64,000 bases of DNA from the NCBI RefSeq assembly GCF_030272615.1, contig NC_081414.1, positions 237,138,233-237,202,232 of the forward strand, in the 5' to 3' direction. Each line of letters starts with the position of its first letter. The first letter of the stretch is position 1. Origin of the DNA: Cryptomeria japonica. Its lineage: Eukaryota > Streptophyta > Pinopsida > Cupressales > Cupressaceae. A program made the position numbers and the translations under genes. Positions 48,357 to 59,102 of this stretch are shown here, in pieces. The notes under the pieces are model-generated. The model did no database searches. It was given only the letters and a program-made list of their open reading frames with translations, and was not told where the DNA came from.

Positions 48357-49200
48357 TGTTGACGTGTCTAAAATCGTATTGCTACGACTCCATCCGGCCA
48401 ATGCAGAATAGAATGTACTGGGTGAGTATCCTATCCTCTCTTGAGATAAGGAAATCCCTAATGCTGTGTTAAATTGATCAATGGGGATGACCTCAATGTT
48501 TCGGTTGTCAGGTCTTGACTACAGGATAGCTTAGTGGTTGATGTGATTTGTTGGGAGCACAAGGGGACTTACAATTTTGCAACAAGATGGTCTTCTACGA
48601 TTCTCGAATTGCGAAATAAAATTAAATGGGAAGGGATAGGAGATCTAAATCTAACAAGACTGGTATGCGGGTAGACGGATTCAACATAACCAATCCTTGC
48701 TTGGCCAGAATAGCTCACAACCTTGCAGGAATGGTGCAATCTTCAAGGGGACTTGGAAGATTTTCAGACTGCAAATGCACGACTAAGCACCCAATTTTGG
48801 CGCAGCTTAGATGAACACCTATAATTGAACTAAGCACAATTCAAAGGCTCACGTTAACCATACAAAAGGATACACAATCAGTATATCCTCAATGGTATGA
48901 GCCTGAAGCTATCAAATACCTGCACACCCAAAATAGAAAGATCTATCTAAAATGCTGAAAGAAACCATGCAAATAGGATGAAAACAAGACAATAAACACC
49001 AAATCAATATCTATATATTGATTTCAGTTGCCTATTACAACAATTTCTGCAGCATCTCTATGCTACTGCTAAGATCTAACCTATTCTAACTTCTAAAATC
49101 TAACTCTCTAACAATCTAACCTTCTAATTGTCTAACCACCAAAAATTCTAACCCTTTACAAAAGAAAGGCCTCTGCCTTTTATAGATTTTTACAATATGA
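48357..49200 (+). repeat. Unclassified LTR-like repeat, copy 2
   Basis: Starts TGTTGACGTGTCTAAAATCG and shares collinear words with 18485-19140 (CTATCCTCTCTTGAG, TTGTCAGGTCTTGA, GTGCAATCTTCAAGGGG). The 3' part runs through short TCTAACC repeats near 49080-49150. No coding region; right boundary not defined. Confidence 0.6.
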
Positions 49201-49790
49201 ATTAGAGGCTAGGATGGATTGCATCCAAGGGTCCCGACTAGCCTTCCAGAAGTTAGCAGCCTTAACCCATGCCTACTCAATTTTCAGTTATCCTCCCGAC
49301 CACTATCCCAACTACCCACAACTTCTTTGGCATTAATTTGAGTCTATCCGGTAGTTGGACATAACTATCCACAACTGACCTGTTTCCCCTTTGTTTCAAA
49401 ATATCTTGAGTGGAGCCCATTGGCAGTTTTACAATAAAACAATTTCAGTTTTCAGAAACTAAACTTCTGGAATTAAATCCAGCTGTGTATTTCTCGAGAA
49501 TGCATAGACTTGCCGCATTCGGAGTGTTCTTTGGTCTTTGGTCCTGGTGGCGGACTTCAACTTTGTGGTCTAGTGGCATAGCGGCATACTTCCCAATGCT
49601 CGGTTCAGATCTCGCGCTCCTGCAGCGCGTTCCTGCATCTTCTTCTTCAGCTTTCAGCGCTTGGCTTTGTCGTTTCAGGCTTTCTCCTGGTTTCTTCTGA
49701 TGACGTCCTTGAATTGCGAACAATCAATTTCATTTTAATAAATCAATTTGAAAAATTAAATAATTTAATTTAACAAACATCAAATTTCTT
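49201..49790 (+). other. Non-coding; possible Pol III-type box pair
   Basis: No convincing gene. At 49566-49576 the sequence TGGTCTAGTGG fits a tRNA A-box consensus. At 49602-49612 GGTTCAGATCT is a two-mismatch B box. The 36-bp separation is short for a tRNA, so at most a tRNA-derived SINE head is possible. Both-strand ORFs here have no recognised domains. Confidence 0.3.
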
Positions 49791-51235
49791 AGGCGAGATC
49801 GATCTCTTGTTTGGCGAAGTCGGGCTTGAGAAGCTCTTTGTGAGATGTATCTTTGAATTTCTTACTTTTTACATGAAATGCGAGATCCAATCCTTCGTCT
49901 GAGAAGCTCTCCAATTTAGACAAAGTTCAGGTCTAAGAGGTAAACTGCGAGATATTAAGTTTAAACCTTCCAATTTCGAACGCTTTACCAAAAATGTGAG
50001 ACTTCTCTTTATTTTACTTGCCCTTTGTTTATGATTTCGGGTCATTCACCCAAAAGGAGAGATCTTTGTTTTATGAGTTTTACCTTTACTTTAGCAATTT
50101 CGGCCTGAAGCACTATTTTGCGAATTTGGAGCTAGCACTTTGGCCTTTTTGGCCGATTTTCTCCCTTAAGCGTTCACCTCTACTTTCATTTTGAATTCCG
50201 GCTTAGAAAGCCGATTTGAGAACTTCACACGCCTTATAATTTAGCCTTTAAGGCCGAGTTTGTACACATCGCGATTTGGCCTTTTATTTCTCTTACTCCG
50301 GCCACTCAATTTTTTTCTTTATCTTGCAATTTGGCTTGGAGGGGGGCTTTGCCAGCTTTAGACGTTTTCACTTTTTTGGCTAAGCAAGTCAATTTTGAAG
50401 TTTAGATTCTCGGTTTATGTGGGCACTTTGAGCGATGTTTTTACAAACTTGTCCTTTTGTTTTTTCGGCGAATTAGAGAAATTTGCAGCTTCAATGATTT
50501 TCGGGCAATAAAGACTTTGGCGAGATTTTGTTTTTGAACGCCTTTGTTACCCCTTTGAATTCCGGGTCATTCACCCAAAATGCTAGATATTCATTATTTC
50601 GGGCATATTGGGTAAAATTCGCGATTTTCGGCTTGGAAGGGGTTTTTGTGAAGTTTATAAGTTAAACGCCCTACTTATTTTCGGGCTAAGAGGGCATTTT
50701 GCAAACTTTAAAATAAGTTAAGCGTTTTACATCACGCGATTTTTCGGCCTGGAAGGGTCTTTTGCAAACTTTAAAATAATGCCTTCTCCTTCGCGTTTTC
50801 GCGATTTCGGCTTGAATGGCCATTTTGCAAACTTTAAAATAAGTTAAGCGTTTTACATCACGCGATTTTTTGGGCTGAAAGCCCTTTTTGCAAACCTCAC
50901 AAAAAACGCGCCCTACTTATTTTATCCATGATTTCGGGCTCTTTGGTATTTTGCACGAATTTATGCTTTGCAATTTTTGGGATTTTGAGCCATTTTGAAA
51001 GTCAGCATGAAAGGTATTTTTGAGAGTTTTAATGGTTTTCAGCTTAATAAAGACTATATCGCACGATTCTGAACAAGATTTGAAGATTTTCGGCTTTCTG
51101 GAGCTAATTGCGAGACCTCTTTGCTCTTGTTGTTTAGCAGATATCCTCGTTTGCGCGAATTTATTACTTGCTCGATTTGTCCACCAAACCTGGGGCTTCT
51201 TCTCTTCCTCTCCGCGAGCAGTGGGGGTCCCTTGT
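49790..51235. repeat. Degenerate repeat field with GCGATTTCGG motifs
   Basis: About 1.4 kb of loosely repeated units around CGATTTCGGCTTGRAGGGC, TTTTGCAAACTTT and TACTTATTTTCGGGC. The clearest duplication has a 46-bp block starting TTTTGCAAACTTTAAAATAA at about 50697 and again at about 50822. CGGGTCATTCACCCAAAA occurs near 50038 and 50563. A poorly conserved array with no coding frame. Confidence 0.65.
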
Positions 51236-51811
51236 CATTGACGGGGTGTGTGCGATATGCACAATAGGTAGGTCAAGTTAGGAGTTCAAGTTTCGATCCT
51301 AGAACCATGATCAAACGTTAGGATTGAGAATTGAGGTCAAAAATGCTAAATGTTGTCAAAAGTGTGAAAATTTGGAAAATACTTCTTAATGTGGAAAAAT
51401 AAATAAAATTCCAAGGAATGTGATACCAAGACAAGGAAAATTCCTTGTCAAGGTCGGATTTTTTGACCTTGATAGGAGGGGAGAATAAGGAAAATTTTGT
51501 AAAAATCCTTAGACGAAAGTGCAAAATTCAAGTGCAATCCATTTTGAAATGTGGAATTCAAGGTTGAGATGCAAGGACTCAACAACATGAAAGAGAATCA
51601 GCTCAAGGAGTCCAAGTTCAAGGAAAGCAAATGAAGCAACTTGGAAGTAGACTTCTCTACATAAAGAACTCAACAATGCATGGAATTCACAACATGAAAG
51701 AGGACTAGTTCACGTTCAAGGAAGCGGATATGAAGGACAACAATGAGAAGAAGGACAACATTCACAATTCAAGAAAGAATTCAACAAGATGATGATAAAG
51801 AGGGAGCTGCT
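51236..51811. other. Non-coding, nothing recognised
   Basis: AT- and purine-rich sequence with short local duplications (CAACATGAAAGAG, AAGTTCAAGGAA). No ORF of note, no LTR ends. It forms the left flank of the Gypsy 2 LTR. Confidence 0.5.
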
Positions 51812-52166
51812 TGTTTAGTCCTTAATGTAAGGTTGGTAACACTCACAGATACCACAGTGTTCTCCACACGTACCAGTTATTCACATAACAGAACATTCAC
51901 ATATCACATCATAAGTAGTAATGATAAACAACTAGACTGGAAGAGTTACATCTTTATTGAATTATCCAAAATATATCCATACATAATCTCCCCTGTCGAG
52001 GTTCCATCCAAACAATATATAGACCCGACGGTTGGCCAAGTTGTCAACTGTCACCAACTCCCAACTACCTGACAGGAACCTCTCGGCGACGCAAGATAAC
52101 CATAAACACAACATAAACACAATTATAACTATCATTCCTACTAACGTAAGTTATTTACCCCTAACA
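51812..52166 (-). repeat. Gypsy 2 3' LTR
   Basis: About 355 bp on the - strand, starting TGTTAGGGGTAAATAACTTA at 52166 and ending near TAAACA (51812); an alternative end is CTTACA at 51826. A TATA-like TCTATATATTG (about 52013-52023) and AATAAAG (51951-51957) fit promoter and polyadenylation signals. Confidence 0.7.
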
Positions 52167-52167
52167 T

Positions 52168-52186
52168 TAGCCCCCCCCCAAAAGTA
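52168..52186 (-). promoter_or_regulatory. Gypsy 2 polypurine tract
   Basis: On the - strand CTTTTGGGGGGGGGCTAA sits directly before the LTR start TGTTAG. The G9 run is a strong plus-strand primer candidate. Confidence 0.75.
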
Positions 52187-52293
52187 GTTGTCTTCCAGAC
52201 GACTAAGACAATAGGAGCTGAATTACAAAACATAAACTAGGACCGAGAAGAGGGAGGAGGCGTCCCTGTAGTGGCCGGAGAGGAAGGTTGTTG

Positions 52294-53143
52294 TCAGGTG
52301 TGAAGTCTTAGGTTCTTTTCTGCCAGCAGCTGCCGTTCCCATGCCTTCTTTACCATGTGGGCAGCTTCCAACAGTTTCTTATCTTTTTGCTCCATTTGTG
52401 AGGTGAGCTCTGCCACCTTGGCTGCCAGTACTTGCACCTCCTTCTGCATGCTGCAACGGGCCTCATAGGTAGTCATCTTCATTTCCAACTCATTCCGCAG
52501 GTTCCTTTCTACTGCAGCTAACTGTGTATGCTTCTCCCCTTCTCCAATTTTGTTATATACAACTGCTTGGCCTCCTGCTCTATTTGGTGCCGCTGCATCC
52601 GCAAGTACACATCCTGGAAGGCCCCCTCCATGCTGCAAAAGGTGGTGCCCAAAGTGCCCCTGCCTCCTACCAGGTGCCTGTGAGTCCATCCCTGAACCAT
52701 CTCTGGCGTACTACGGTCTGACCACCCTTGTTGCTCGAAGTGGCGTGCAAACTCACCTGCACACCCCGTAGTCATGAATTGACACAGTTGCCTAGCGTCG
52801 ACAAAGTTGCCGACCTCCATCTGCCCAGTCAACTGTGCCATTCCCCGTGCAACATCGGAGAGCCCCTGTAGCTCTCCAAGGAATCGCTGGAGTGAGCTTG
52901 CTGGATCACTCGGATCTGGTGGAGTGAGGTGGAGCCTTGCTAGTGATCCTTCTGGCTCACTTTCCCCATCATAGCTGCTCTTTTGGTCCTTCCCGCCACT
53001 TCTCGGGGCCTGATGCTCTCTGTCATCCCCACGTCTTGGTTTGTGATAGTAATAGTTCTGTCTGGTGTTAGGTGCGCCCCAATGGCCATGCTGTGCGGTG
53101 CAGGGGAGGGGGGAAAGTGTGGAGTGACTGTGAACTGTCCCAA
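52294..53143 (-). pseudogene. Gypsy 2 extra ORF, coiled-coil C-terminus
   Basis: Two overlapping frames, separated by a frameshift near 52600, give MAQLTGQMEVGNFVDARQLC, then an alpha-helical end (VERNLRNELEMKMTTYEA, VLAAKVAELTSQMEQKDKKL, AAHMVKKAWERQLLAEKNL). Its regular Leu/Ala spacing indicates a coiled coil. The frame ends at 52294, about 110 bp before the polypurine tract. Upstream to 53143 there are more short in-frame pieces. It parallels the coiled-coil C-termini of ORF copies A and B. Confidence 0.65.
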
Positions 53144-53297
53144 CTATTCATCTAGCGAGGCATCTATATCTTCATCCGCGAGTGTCTCTAGTGCTGCCAA
53201 CATCTCTAGGCTATCCCCAGTCATTGATATATTCCGTGCCTCCTCCTTCCCTGTTGGAACTATACTAGCACCCGGTGTGTCGGTACCTACTGGTGCT

Positions 53298-53468
53298 GTA
53301 CTAGTTCCTGCTGGAGTCGTACTAGTACCCGCTGAAGCCGTAAAAGTACTTGCTGAAACCGTACGAGTACATGCGGAAACCGTACAGTACCTACTGGGAC
53401 CATACTAGTACATGCTGATGTTGTACCAGTACCCGTTGGTACCGTACCAATGTCCGCTGTACCAGAAC
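53298..53468 (-). repeat. 21-bp coding minisatellite (7-residue Ser/Thr/Ala repeat)
   Basis: Seven to eight units of 20-21 bp (GTACTAGTACCYGCTGAARCC). On the - strand a full unit encodes a heptad such as SAGTSTV. One 20-bp unit shifts the frame inside the array, so the encoded repeat is now split over two frames. It lies within the extra ORF of Gypsy 2. Confidence 0.8.
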
Positions 53469-53667
53469 CTGGATCTGCTGTACCAATTCCCTGCGAGGCC
53501 ATTGTGTCTTTTCTTGGTACGACCTCCCTTGCCACTGTCTGGTCTATCGTACTAGTACCCTCTGTGGCTTTTGTCGCAAGTACAACCAAGCTGATTTGTG
53601 GCAATGATACCCGTCGTTGTGCTGGTGGTTCCCCTTCGTTGATTTTTCGAAACAACACCCCTACTAG

Positions 53668-55028
53668 TCATACTTCCCCCACAGGACTGGCCACCGTAAG
53701 TGCCTCCTGCGGTACCAAGTGTGCCGAAGATAATTTCGGAGGTGTGAACTTTACCCTCGTACTCTTCCATTGTGCCCGTAACCCTCCATGTTGAACCTCC
53801 TCTTCCTCCTCTTCTTGCTGCTGCGACTCTGCTTCCCCTTCATCCTCTGCAGCTATGTGTGGTGCCATATGGAACCCCTCATCACCACTTTCTTGCTCCT
53901 CAGTCTCTTCTGCTTCCTCCTCCGAATCCTCTGTGCTGATGGCATCTTCGACCTCTATGGACGTGTCCAACTTCCTTCTCTTTTTGGCCGGTTGCGCAGT
54001 GTTACCTAGTGTGTCCAGGTGGGTATGGTAGTACATGGTAGGTTTATTCAGTTCCACCTGTCTGCGCGGTTCGAAGGTTCCCCACATTTCTGGTGGTACT
54101 TGCAGGCGTACGGCGTCCAGGAATAGGCTGATGGCATGATGGCACATGTAGAATGTCTTGTGTTCCAGTTTGAGAAAATCATGGATTCTTTCCGCCAGGA
54201 GTTGCCCCTAGTTGTACACTTTCCCACACTTAATCCCATTCATTAACCCTATCATCCAAACAGCTATGTTGGATGCACGGCTGGCTCCTGTAAGGCGACT
54301 TTTTACTAGGTCCATTAGCATTCTCCATTCTCCTAGTGCAATAAACTCACGCTTCACCCCTTGCCATCAGACCAGACACTCTTCCACTGTTCCTCTGTGA
54401 GATCGTCCCTGCATACCAAATCTATCACTTATTTCTTTTTTTCCTTGGTGAGTTTTTGGGTAGGTTTGGCTGCGGATGCTCCCTTCTCGGGTATACCAAA
54501 TACCCTCTTGAAGTCCTCTGGTTTAAAAGAAACTCGCACTGTGCACCCCTGAAATTGAATGACAAAAGCTCGTTTCTACGGGTTGTTTCGGGACACCATG
54601 GTGTGCATAACTGGCTCAAAATCCTTGATGCTGAATGTGTGCATTTGGATGGCATGGACTACCTCGGCCTTCCTGAGAGAATCCTTGATCACATGGTCTA
54701 GAGGGTTTTCTTCCCACCAGGTACGACATTCGCTTCTGGTCATGCTCTCAAATGCTACATTCTCTGTCGTGATTCCCTCCGAATCCTTCTGAACCTTTGG
54801 CCTGGTTCTGACCTTCTTGTTGTTGTTGGTCGGCTCTATGGCAGTCATGGCTGTAATGTAAATGCTTTGCTTCGTTCTCCTACCTCTATCCCGTCCTCGG
54901 TCGTTATTATAACCGTTCGACAGTGTGGCTTGCCAATTGGTATGAACCATTAAATCAAGTGCCACTTCTCTAACGTATTGACGGGCTTTATACCTTCCTC
55001 TCCTGTCCGTACGACCTCTCTGATGCAT
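53668..55028 (-). pseudogene. Gypsy 2 extra ORF, central domain and acidic region
   Basis: Reads FSIKDFEPVMHTMVSRNNP, then FVIQFQGCTVRVSFKPEDFK, RVFGIPEKG and, after breaks, VEECLVWWQGVKREFIALGE, NIAVWMIGLMNGIKCGKVYN and HDFLKLEHKTFYMCHHAISL. A nuclear-signal-like KKRRK and a long Glu-rich acidic stretch (SEEEAEETEEQESGDEG, then EEEEEEVQ) follow. Layout (a '..F...FGIP' N-terminal block, a helical middle, an FYM segment, a charged tail) parallels ORF copies A and B, though sequence identity is low. At least three frame changes (near 54576, 54150 and 53660). Function unknown. Confidence 0.65.
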
Positions 55029-55756
55029 GCCAACTCTTTATTCAGCTCCGTATGGATGGCGAGGAATTCCTCCTGTAGCGCAGTTGTACAGAATACTGTA
55101 CGGATCACACTGTCCTCTGTCTTTAATTCCGTACGTTGTCCGTACAGTGCCTGATTTCCTTTGTATGACGTTTTCTCTCCCTTGCCGTTCGTACCTTTCT
55201 TGTCCGTACGGTCCTGCAGGTATTGAATTTCTTCGTCGTATGACCCCCTCTTCCCGTACGGATTTCCAGTTTGCGCGTCTTGTCTGTTGTACGACACCTC
55301 CCTTCCATATGACTTTCCCTGATGTTGTACTAACCCACCGTACGGATGCACCTCCAGGTATGCTCGTGTGGACTGTACGACCTTACAGTACGACGAGCAT
55401 TGAAGGGCTGCTCCGTACGCTTCACCTACTACGTCGTATGGTTTACTTGCCACGCCATACGGTTTACCTGTCATGCCGTACTGTTTACTTCGTCTGGTCC
55501 TGGTTGCTGTAATCCATACGCCGTACAGATTTTCCCTTGCTGCACCTTCTAGATTCGCTTCCTGTTTCTTGCCCCTTTTGCTGTTACTCGTACAATCTTG
55601 CCTGTGTGTTGTGTAAAAATGAACCTCTGGGGGGTTTTTATAATCATTCACTTTTTTCAGGGTTAGGGTTAGGCTCAAATGCTTTATTAATTTTTTACAA
55701 AATAATTGCCTTTTTACTAGTCGTATTTTTTCCTTACTTATTTCCCTTATTTTTGC
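54950..55756 (-). pseudogene. Gypsy 2 Lys-Pro-Tyr-Gly-rich segment
   Basis: Continues the pol frame past a TAG at 55757-55759. Rich in KPYG, NPYG, HPYG and KSYG motifs (for example GMTGKPYGVASKPYDVVGEA), encoded by recurring CCGTACGG/CCATACGG DNA. 55431-55493 holds three clean 21-bp units (ACGYCRTAYGGTTTACYTGYC). The repeats give a disordered, tyrosine/glycine-rich linker between the RNase H-linked domain and the central domain. Confidence 0.7.
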
Positions 55757-56992
55757 CTAGCATTTTAATTTTTTAATACTTGCTGACCCTAACCTTTTTC
55801 TCCTCTCCATATATTTCCCTTCCCTAACTTTTAATACCCCCTTTCTTAATAGTTGTTTTACTTCCTTTATTTGACAACGCTTTTTAAATGTACTTTCCCG
55901 TACCTTCAGTTTACCAAGGTATCCCTTGGTCAGGTTGTGCCCTTTAGATGGTCTTTTGGGGTCCACTAGCCAGTTTATTGTTTCTACCACTGCTGCTGAA
56001 TGATCTTTCTGCCCCCTTCGTTTTCTCTTTGTTGGTCGGGTGCTATGCTTCTTCTTTGCTCTTCCCTTGTTACATGTCCTGTCTTCCTTCCATTTTTTGT
56101 TTGGTTCCTGGTCGATGGCCTCATCCCCATTGTTGTTCCTCTTCATTCCTGAGGGATCGTTCTGAGTCTTCATTTTTATCTCCGAATCGTGCAACCACAT
56201 ACAGACGTGCAGAAGTCTCCTATAACATTCTTGTGCACAACAAGTCCCTACGTACTCCAGGTCCCATATCTTGTCAACTAACGGAGCGGTTCCCACCCCC
56301 TTATATCGACAGTCAATGTAGTGACCTCCGTACTGTTGGTGCCATTTTACTTTCTCTTCGTCAACCTCTAGTGGTCCCGCGGGGTTAGGGATCACTCGAT
56401 ACAATGAATTGGGTCCGGCTTCTGCTTCGCCTGGCTGGGAGGCGATGACGAATAGATCTTCTGTTTTCAGCACCATTTTTAAACAGGGACCTAGGGTTGC
56501 CCCATACACCTCGAAGTAAAGCTCCTCCTCCAGGTCTACCGGTTCCTCCTCTTTATTTGCACTCTCCGCTCTCCTTCGAGCCTCCGCTTCTTCATCAATA
56601 TCATATGCTACGTACCCCTCCCGAAGAGCTTTGTATGGGGCCCGCTTCTTACTCTTCAGTGCCAGCTTCCTCCGTTCCCTTGGCGGCATCTCCCTTGGAA
56701 ATGTGGAGGTAGAGAGGTACCGGCCAATCTTTTCGTACCAGGATGGTAGTATTGCAATATGAAATAAGTGTGCATCTGGAAAGTCCTCATTCACCCCTTC
56801 GGCTGGTTCCCCTAATCTAATCCTTGATAGCTGGTCGGCTATTACATGGGAGTTTCCTGGTCGTACAAGAATGGTGAAGGTAAACTCCTGTAGGAGCAGT
56901 AGCCATCTACTTACCCTACCTTGGATGATTGGTTTATTTACTAGGTACATTAGCGCCTGATGGTCCACATAAAATGTGAACGGCGTAGCCAA
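55757..56992 (-). pseudogene. Gypsy 2 RNase H tail fused to an unrecognised domain
   Basis: 411 codons. The first about 90 residues are the end of RNase H (FTFYVDHQALMYLVNKPIIQ, RVSRWLLLLQEFTFTI, NSHVIADQLSRI) and the connector SWYEKIGRYLSTSTFPREMP, after which integrase is normal. Instead comes an acidic stretch, then LYFEVYGATLGPCLKMVLKT, NSLYRVIPNPAGPLEVDEEK and WHQQYGGHYIDCRYKGV, with a CCAQEC group about 26 residues after the second His. H-x5-H...C-x3-C is loosely like an integrase zinc site, but no D-D-E core follows; the end is a long Lys/Arg-rich tail. The frame is unbroken, so this is not an obvious recent deletion. Confidence 0.7.
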
Positions 56993-57001
56993 CAGGGAGT
57001 G

Positions 57002-57250
57002 TCAGAACTTTTGTCCGACGTACACCATCCCTAGTGCCTCTCGCTTTGTTGTGCTGTAGTTCCGTTCAGCCCTTGATAGGAGTCGGTTGGCAAAGAAAAC
57101 GGAATGGTCCAGCCCTTGTGTCCCTACCTGCGCGAGGGTAGCACCAATTGCAAAGTTGGAGACATCGTCGTGTACATGAAACTCCTTATTCCAATCCGGG
57201 TATACTAGTATTGGTGCACTCACCAGCCGATCTTTCAATTCCTTGAAGGC
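57002..57250 (-). pseudogene. Gypsy 2 RNase H, N-terminal part
   Basis: DRLVSAPILVYPDWNKEFHV, then HDDVSNFAIGATLAQVGTQG (active-site region), FFANRLLSRAERNYSTTKRE (Glu-containing) and MVYVGQKF. In frame with RT and with the following ORF, interrupted by stops at 57251 and near 57002. Confidence 0.88.
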
Positions 57251-58210
57251 TTATTCCTGCTCCGTACCCCATACAAACGGCTCTCCCTTCCTTGTCAGCT
57301 TATCTAGGGGCCACGAGACTTGTGCAAAGCCTTTGATGAATCTCCGGTAGTAGCCGACGTGGCCCAGGAATGATTTCACCCCTGTCACATTCGTTGGGCT
57401 CTCCATGTTGACAATCACTCCTATCTTATCCGGGTCTGTCTTCAAATCTTCCTTACAAACAATGTGGCCTAGAAGCTTCCCTTGCGGTACCATAAACCTG
57501 CATTTCCTTGGGTTCAGAGCCAGTCTAGCTTTTCGACATCTCTCCATACATTCTCCGAGAGCCTTCAAATGGGTGTCCTGGTCGCTAAAAATCGACCAGT
57601 CATCCAGGAATGCCCTGAAGTTTCCTACGGACATTTTGTCAAAGATGTGTAGAATTATTCTTGGGAACGTTGTAGGTGCATTACATAGTTCGAAGGGCAT
57701 GCGATTATAGGCGTACACCCCTTCCTCTACCACGAATGTGGTCTTTAGCTTGTCTTCTTCTGCAATATTTATTTGGTTGTATCCCGAGAACCCATCTAGG
57801 AATGTGTATATCTCGTGCCTAGCTACTTCCTCCAAGATGCTGTCAGTGAATGGAATGGGGAATGGATCTTTGATGGCTACTGCATTTAGGTACCTGAAGT
57901 CTACACATATCCTTATCTGATTAGCTTCCTTCTTAAGCGAGATGACTATTGGAGAAACCCAGTCACTGGTTTCCATTTTTAATATGATCCCCAATTCCAA
58001 CATTTTGTTGATTTCCTCGTTTACTTTGGCTGCATAGTTCTTGTTCATCCTGTACGGCCTCCTTCGTACCGGTTGGGCTCTTGGTACGAGGGTTATGCGA
58101 TGTACGCACAGTTCTGGTGGTATCCCCTTCAAGTCCTTGTAGGTCCAGGCAAGGACGTCCTTGTATTCTAGAAATATCCTGAAAGTCGCCGCCTTTAGTA
58201 CGGGTTCCAA
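57251..58210 (-). pseudogene. Gypsy 2 reverse transcriptase
   Basis: Open for 319 codons: HRITLVPRAQPVRRRPYRMN, SPIVISLKKEANQIRICVDF, FLDGFSGYNQINIAEEDKLK, MPFELCNAPTTF and the catalytic box FLDDWSIF, then the thumb (LGHIVCKEDLKTDPDKIGVI, FLGHVGYYRRFIKGFAQVSW). The intact catalytic Asp pair and the Tat/Athila-type sequence set it apart from the chromovirus at 27475. The usual LPFGL-type motif reads MPFEL. Confidence 0.93.
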
Positions 58211-58636
58211 TCATCTCCTATGAGTATTACCTGCGGGTCCTCATCCTTGCCTAAATTAACTTTTGTCACCCCCTTTCCTCGTACTTGATGGGTTTGTCTC
58301 ATTCAAATTGGTGGGCTGGCGTGTCATCCACTCATGCCATTCCCTGCTGGTACCTGTCGTACTCTGGTGGAAATGATTGTTTGTCCATACTGCCACTCGT
58401 TTCCCCAATCTCGCATACCTGCAACATGTGGCACTCCGGGTGGAAAACCTCGTAGTCCTCCATTCGCCAATGGAAGAGTCCGGCCAACAAACTAGTTCCA
58501 TCTTCAGAACATCCGTCTGGTTCCAACACTCCTTCCTTGTTGGGTTCTTCCCTCCTTTGTCTCCTTCGGAACCCCACTCCCATCTATTTGAATCCTCCGA
58601 ATCGGAGTCGGATGACGCGAGCTCTTCACTGACGGT
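58211..58636 (-). pseudogene. Gypsy 2 protease-RT linker
   Basis: Same frame as pro and RT. An acidic Ser/Asp segment after protease (ELASSDSDSEDSN) leads to a low-conservation linker, with stops at 58637 (TAG), near 58256 and near 58211. No catalytic motif expected or seen. Confidence 0.55.
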
Positions 58637-59102
58637 CTAATTCCTTAGGTCGATTACATACTTATGACCGTCACTCTCAATTGAGAGTGTATTCTTCTTC
58701 CAGTTATGATTGGCTCTAGCCATGATCAGCCATCCCCTTCCCAGGAGGGCGTCGTACGCTTTTCTTTCCAGTGGGATGACTACGAAGTCTAGAAGGAATC
58801 GTTGTGTCCCGATCACTAATATTTGTGCCATGAGAGTACCGAGAGGTTTGATACCGTGTTGGTCTGCACCGACGAGATGGAATGTTGGTGGCCAGAGAGG
58901 AGGCTTGCCAAGGCTTCTCCATGTTTCCTCCGGTAGTACGTTGACTCTGGACCCGCCATCCACAATGGTGTTTGTGAGTTTTTGTCCCATTATGTCCATC
59001 TCCTCCACGAGAGGTTTTCGTCCAATGCTTACCGTGAGTAGCATAGGGTCCATGGCGTTCGTATCAGGTTCCTTCACCGGAGTTGTACTATGTGGTTCTG
59101 TT
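58637..59102 (-). pseudogene. Gypsy 2 aspartic protease
   Basis: LTNTIVDGGSRVNVLPEETW carries DGGS, the D-(T/S/G)-G variant seen in Tat/Athila proteases. Then PLGTLMAQILVIGTQRFLLD and KAYDALLGRGWLIMARANHN (the ALLGRGW signature). The frame starts at the target-site junction of solo LTR C, so gag lies beyond that insertion. Confidence 0.88.

Noticed and set aside
49445-49723. 92-codon - strand ORF
   Set aside because: No start context, domain or homologous copy; lies in repeat-like DNA.
55655-55672. Telomere-like GGGTTAGGGTTAGG
   Set aside because: Only two units, inside the - strand coding frame (Leu-Thr repeat); no array.
53983-56712. Several + strand ORFs opposite Gypsy 2
   Set aside because: They are shadows of the - strand coding region with no recognisable domains.
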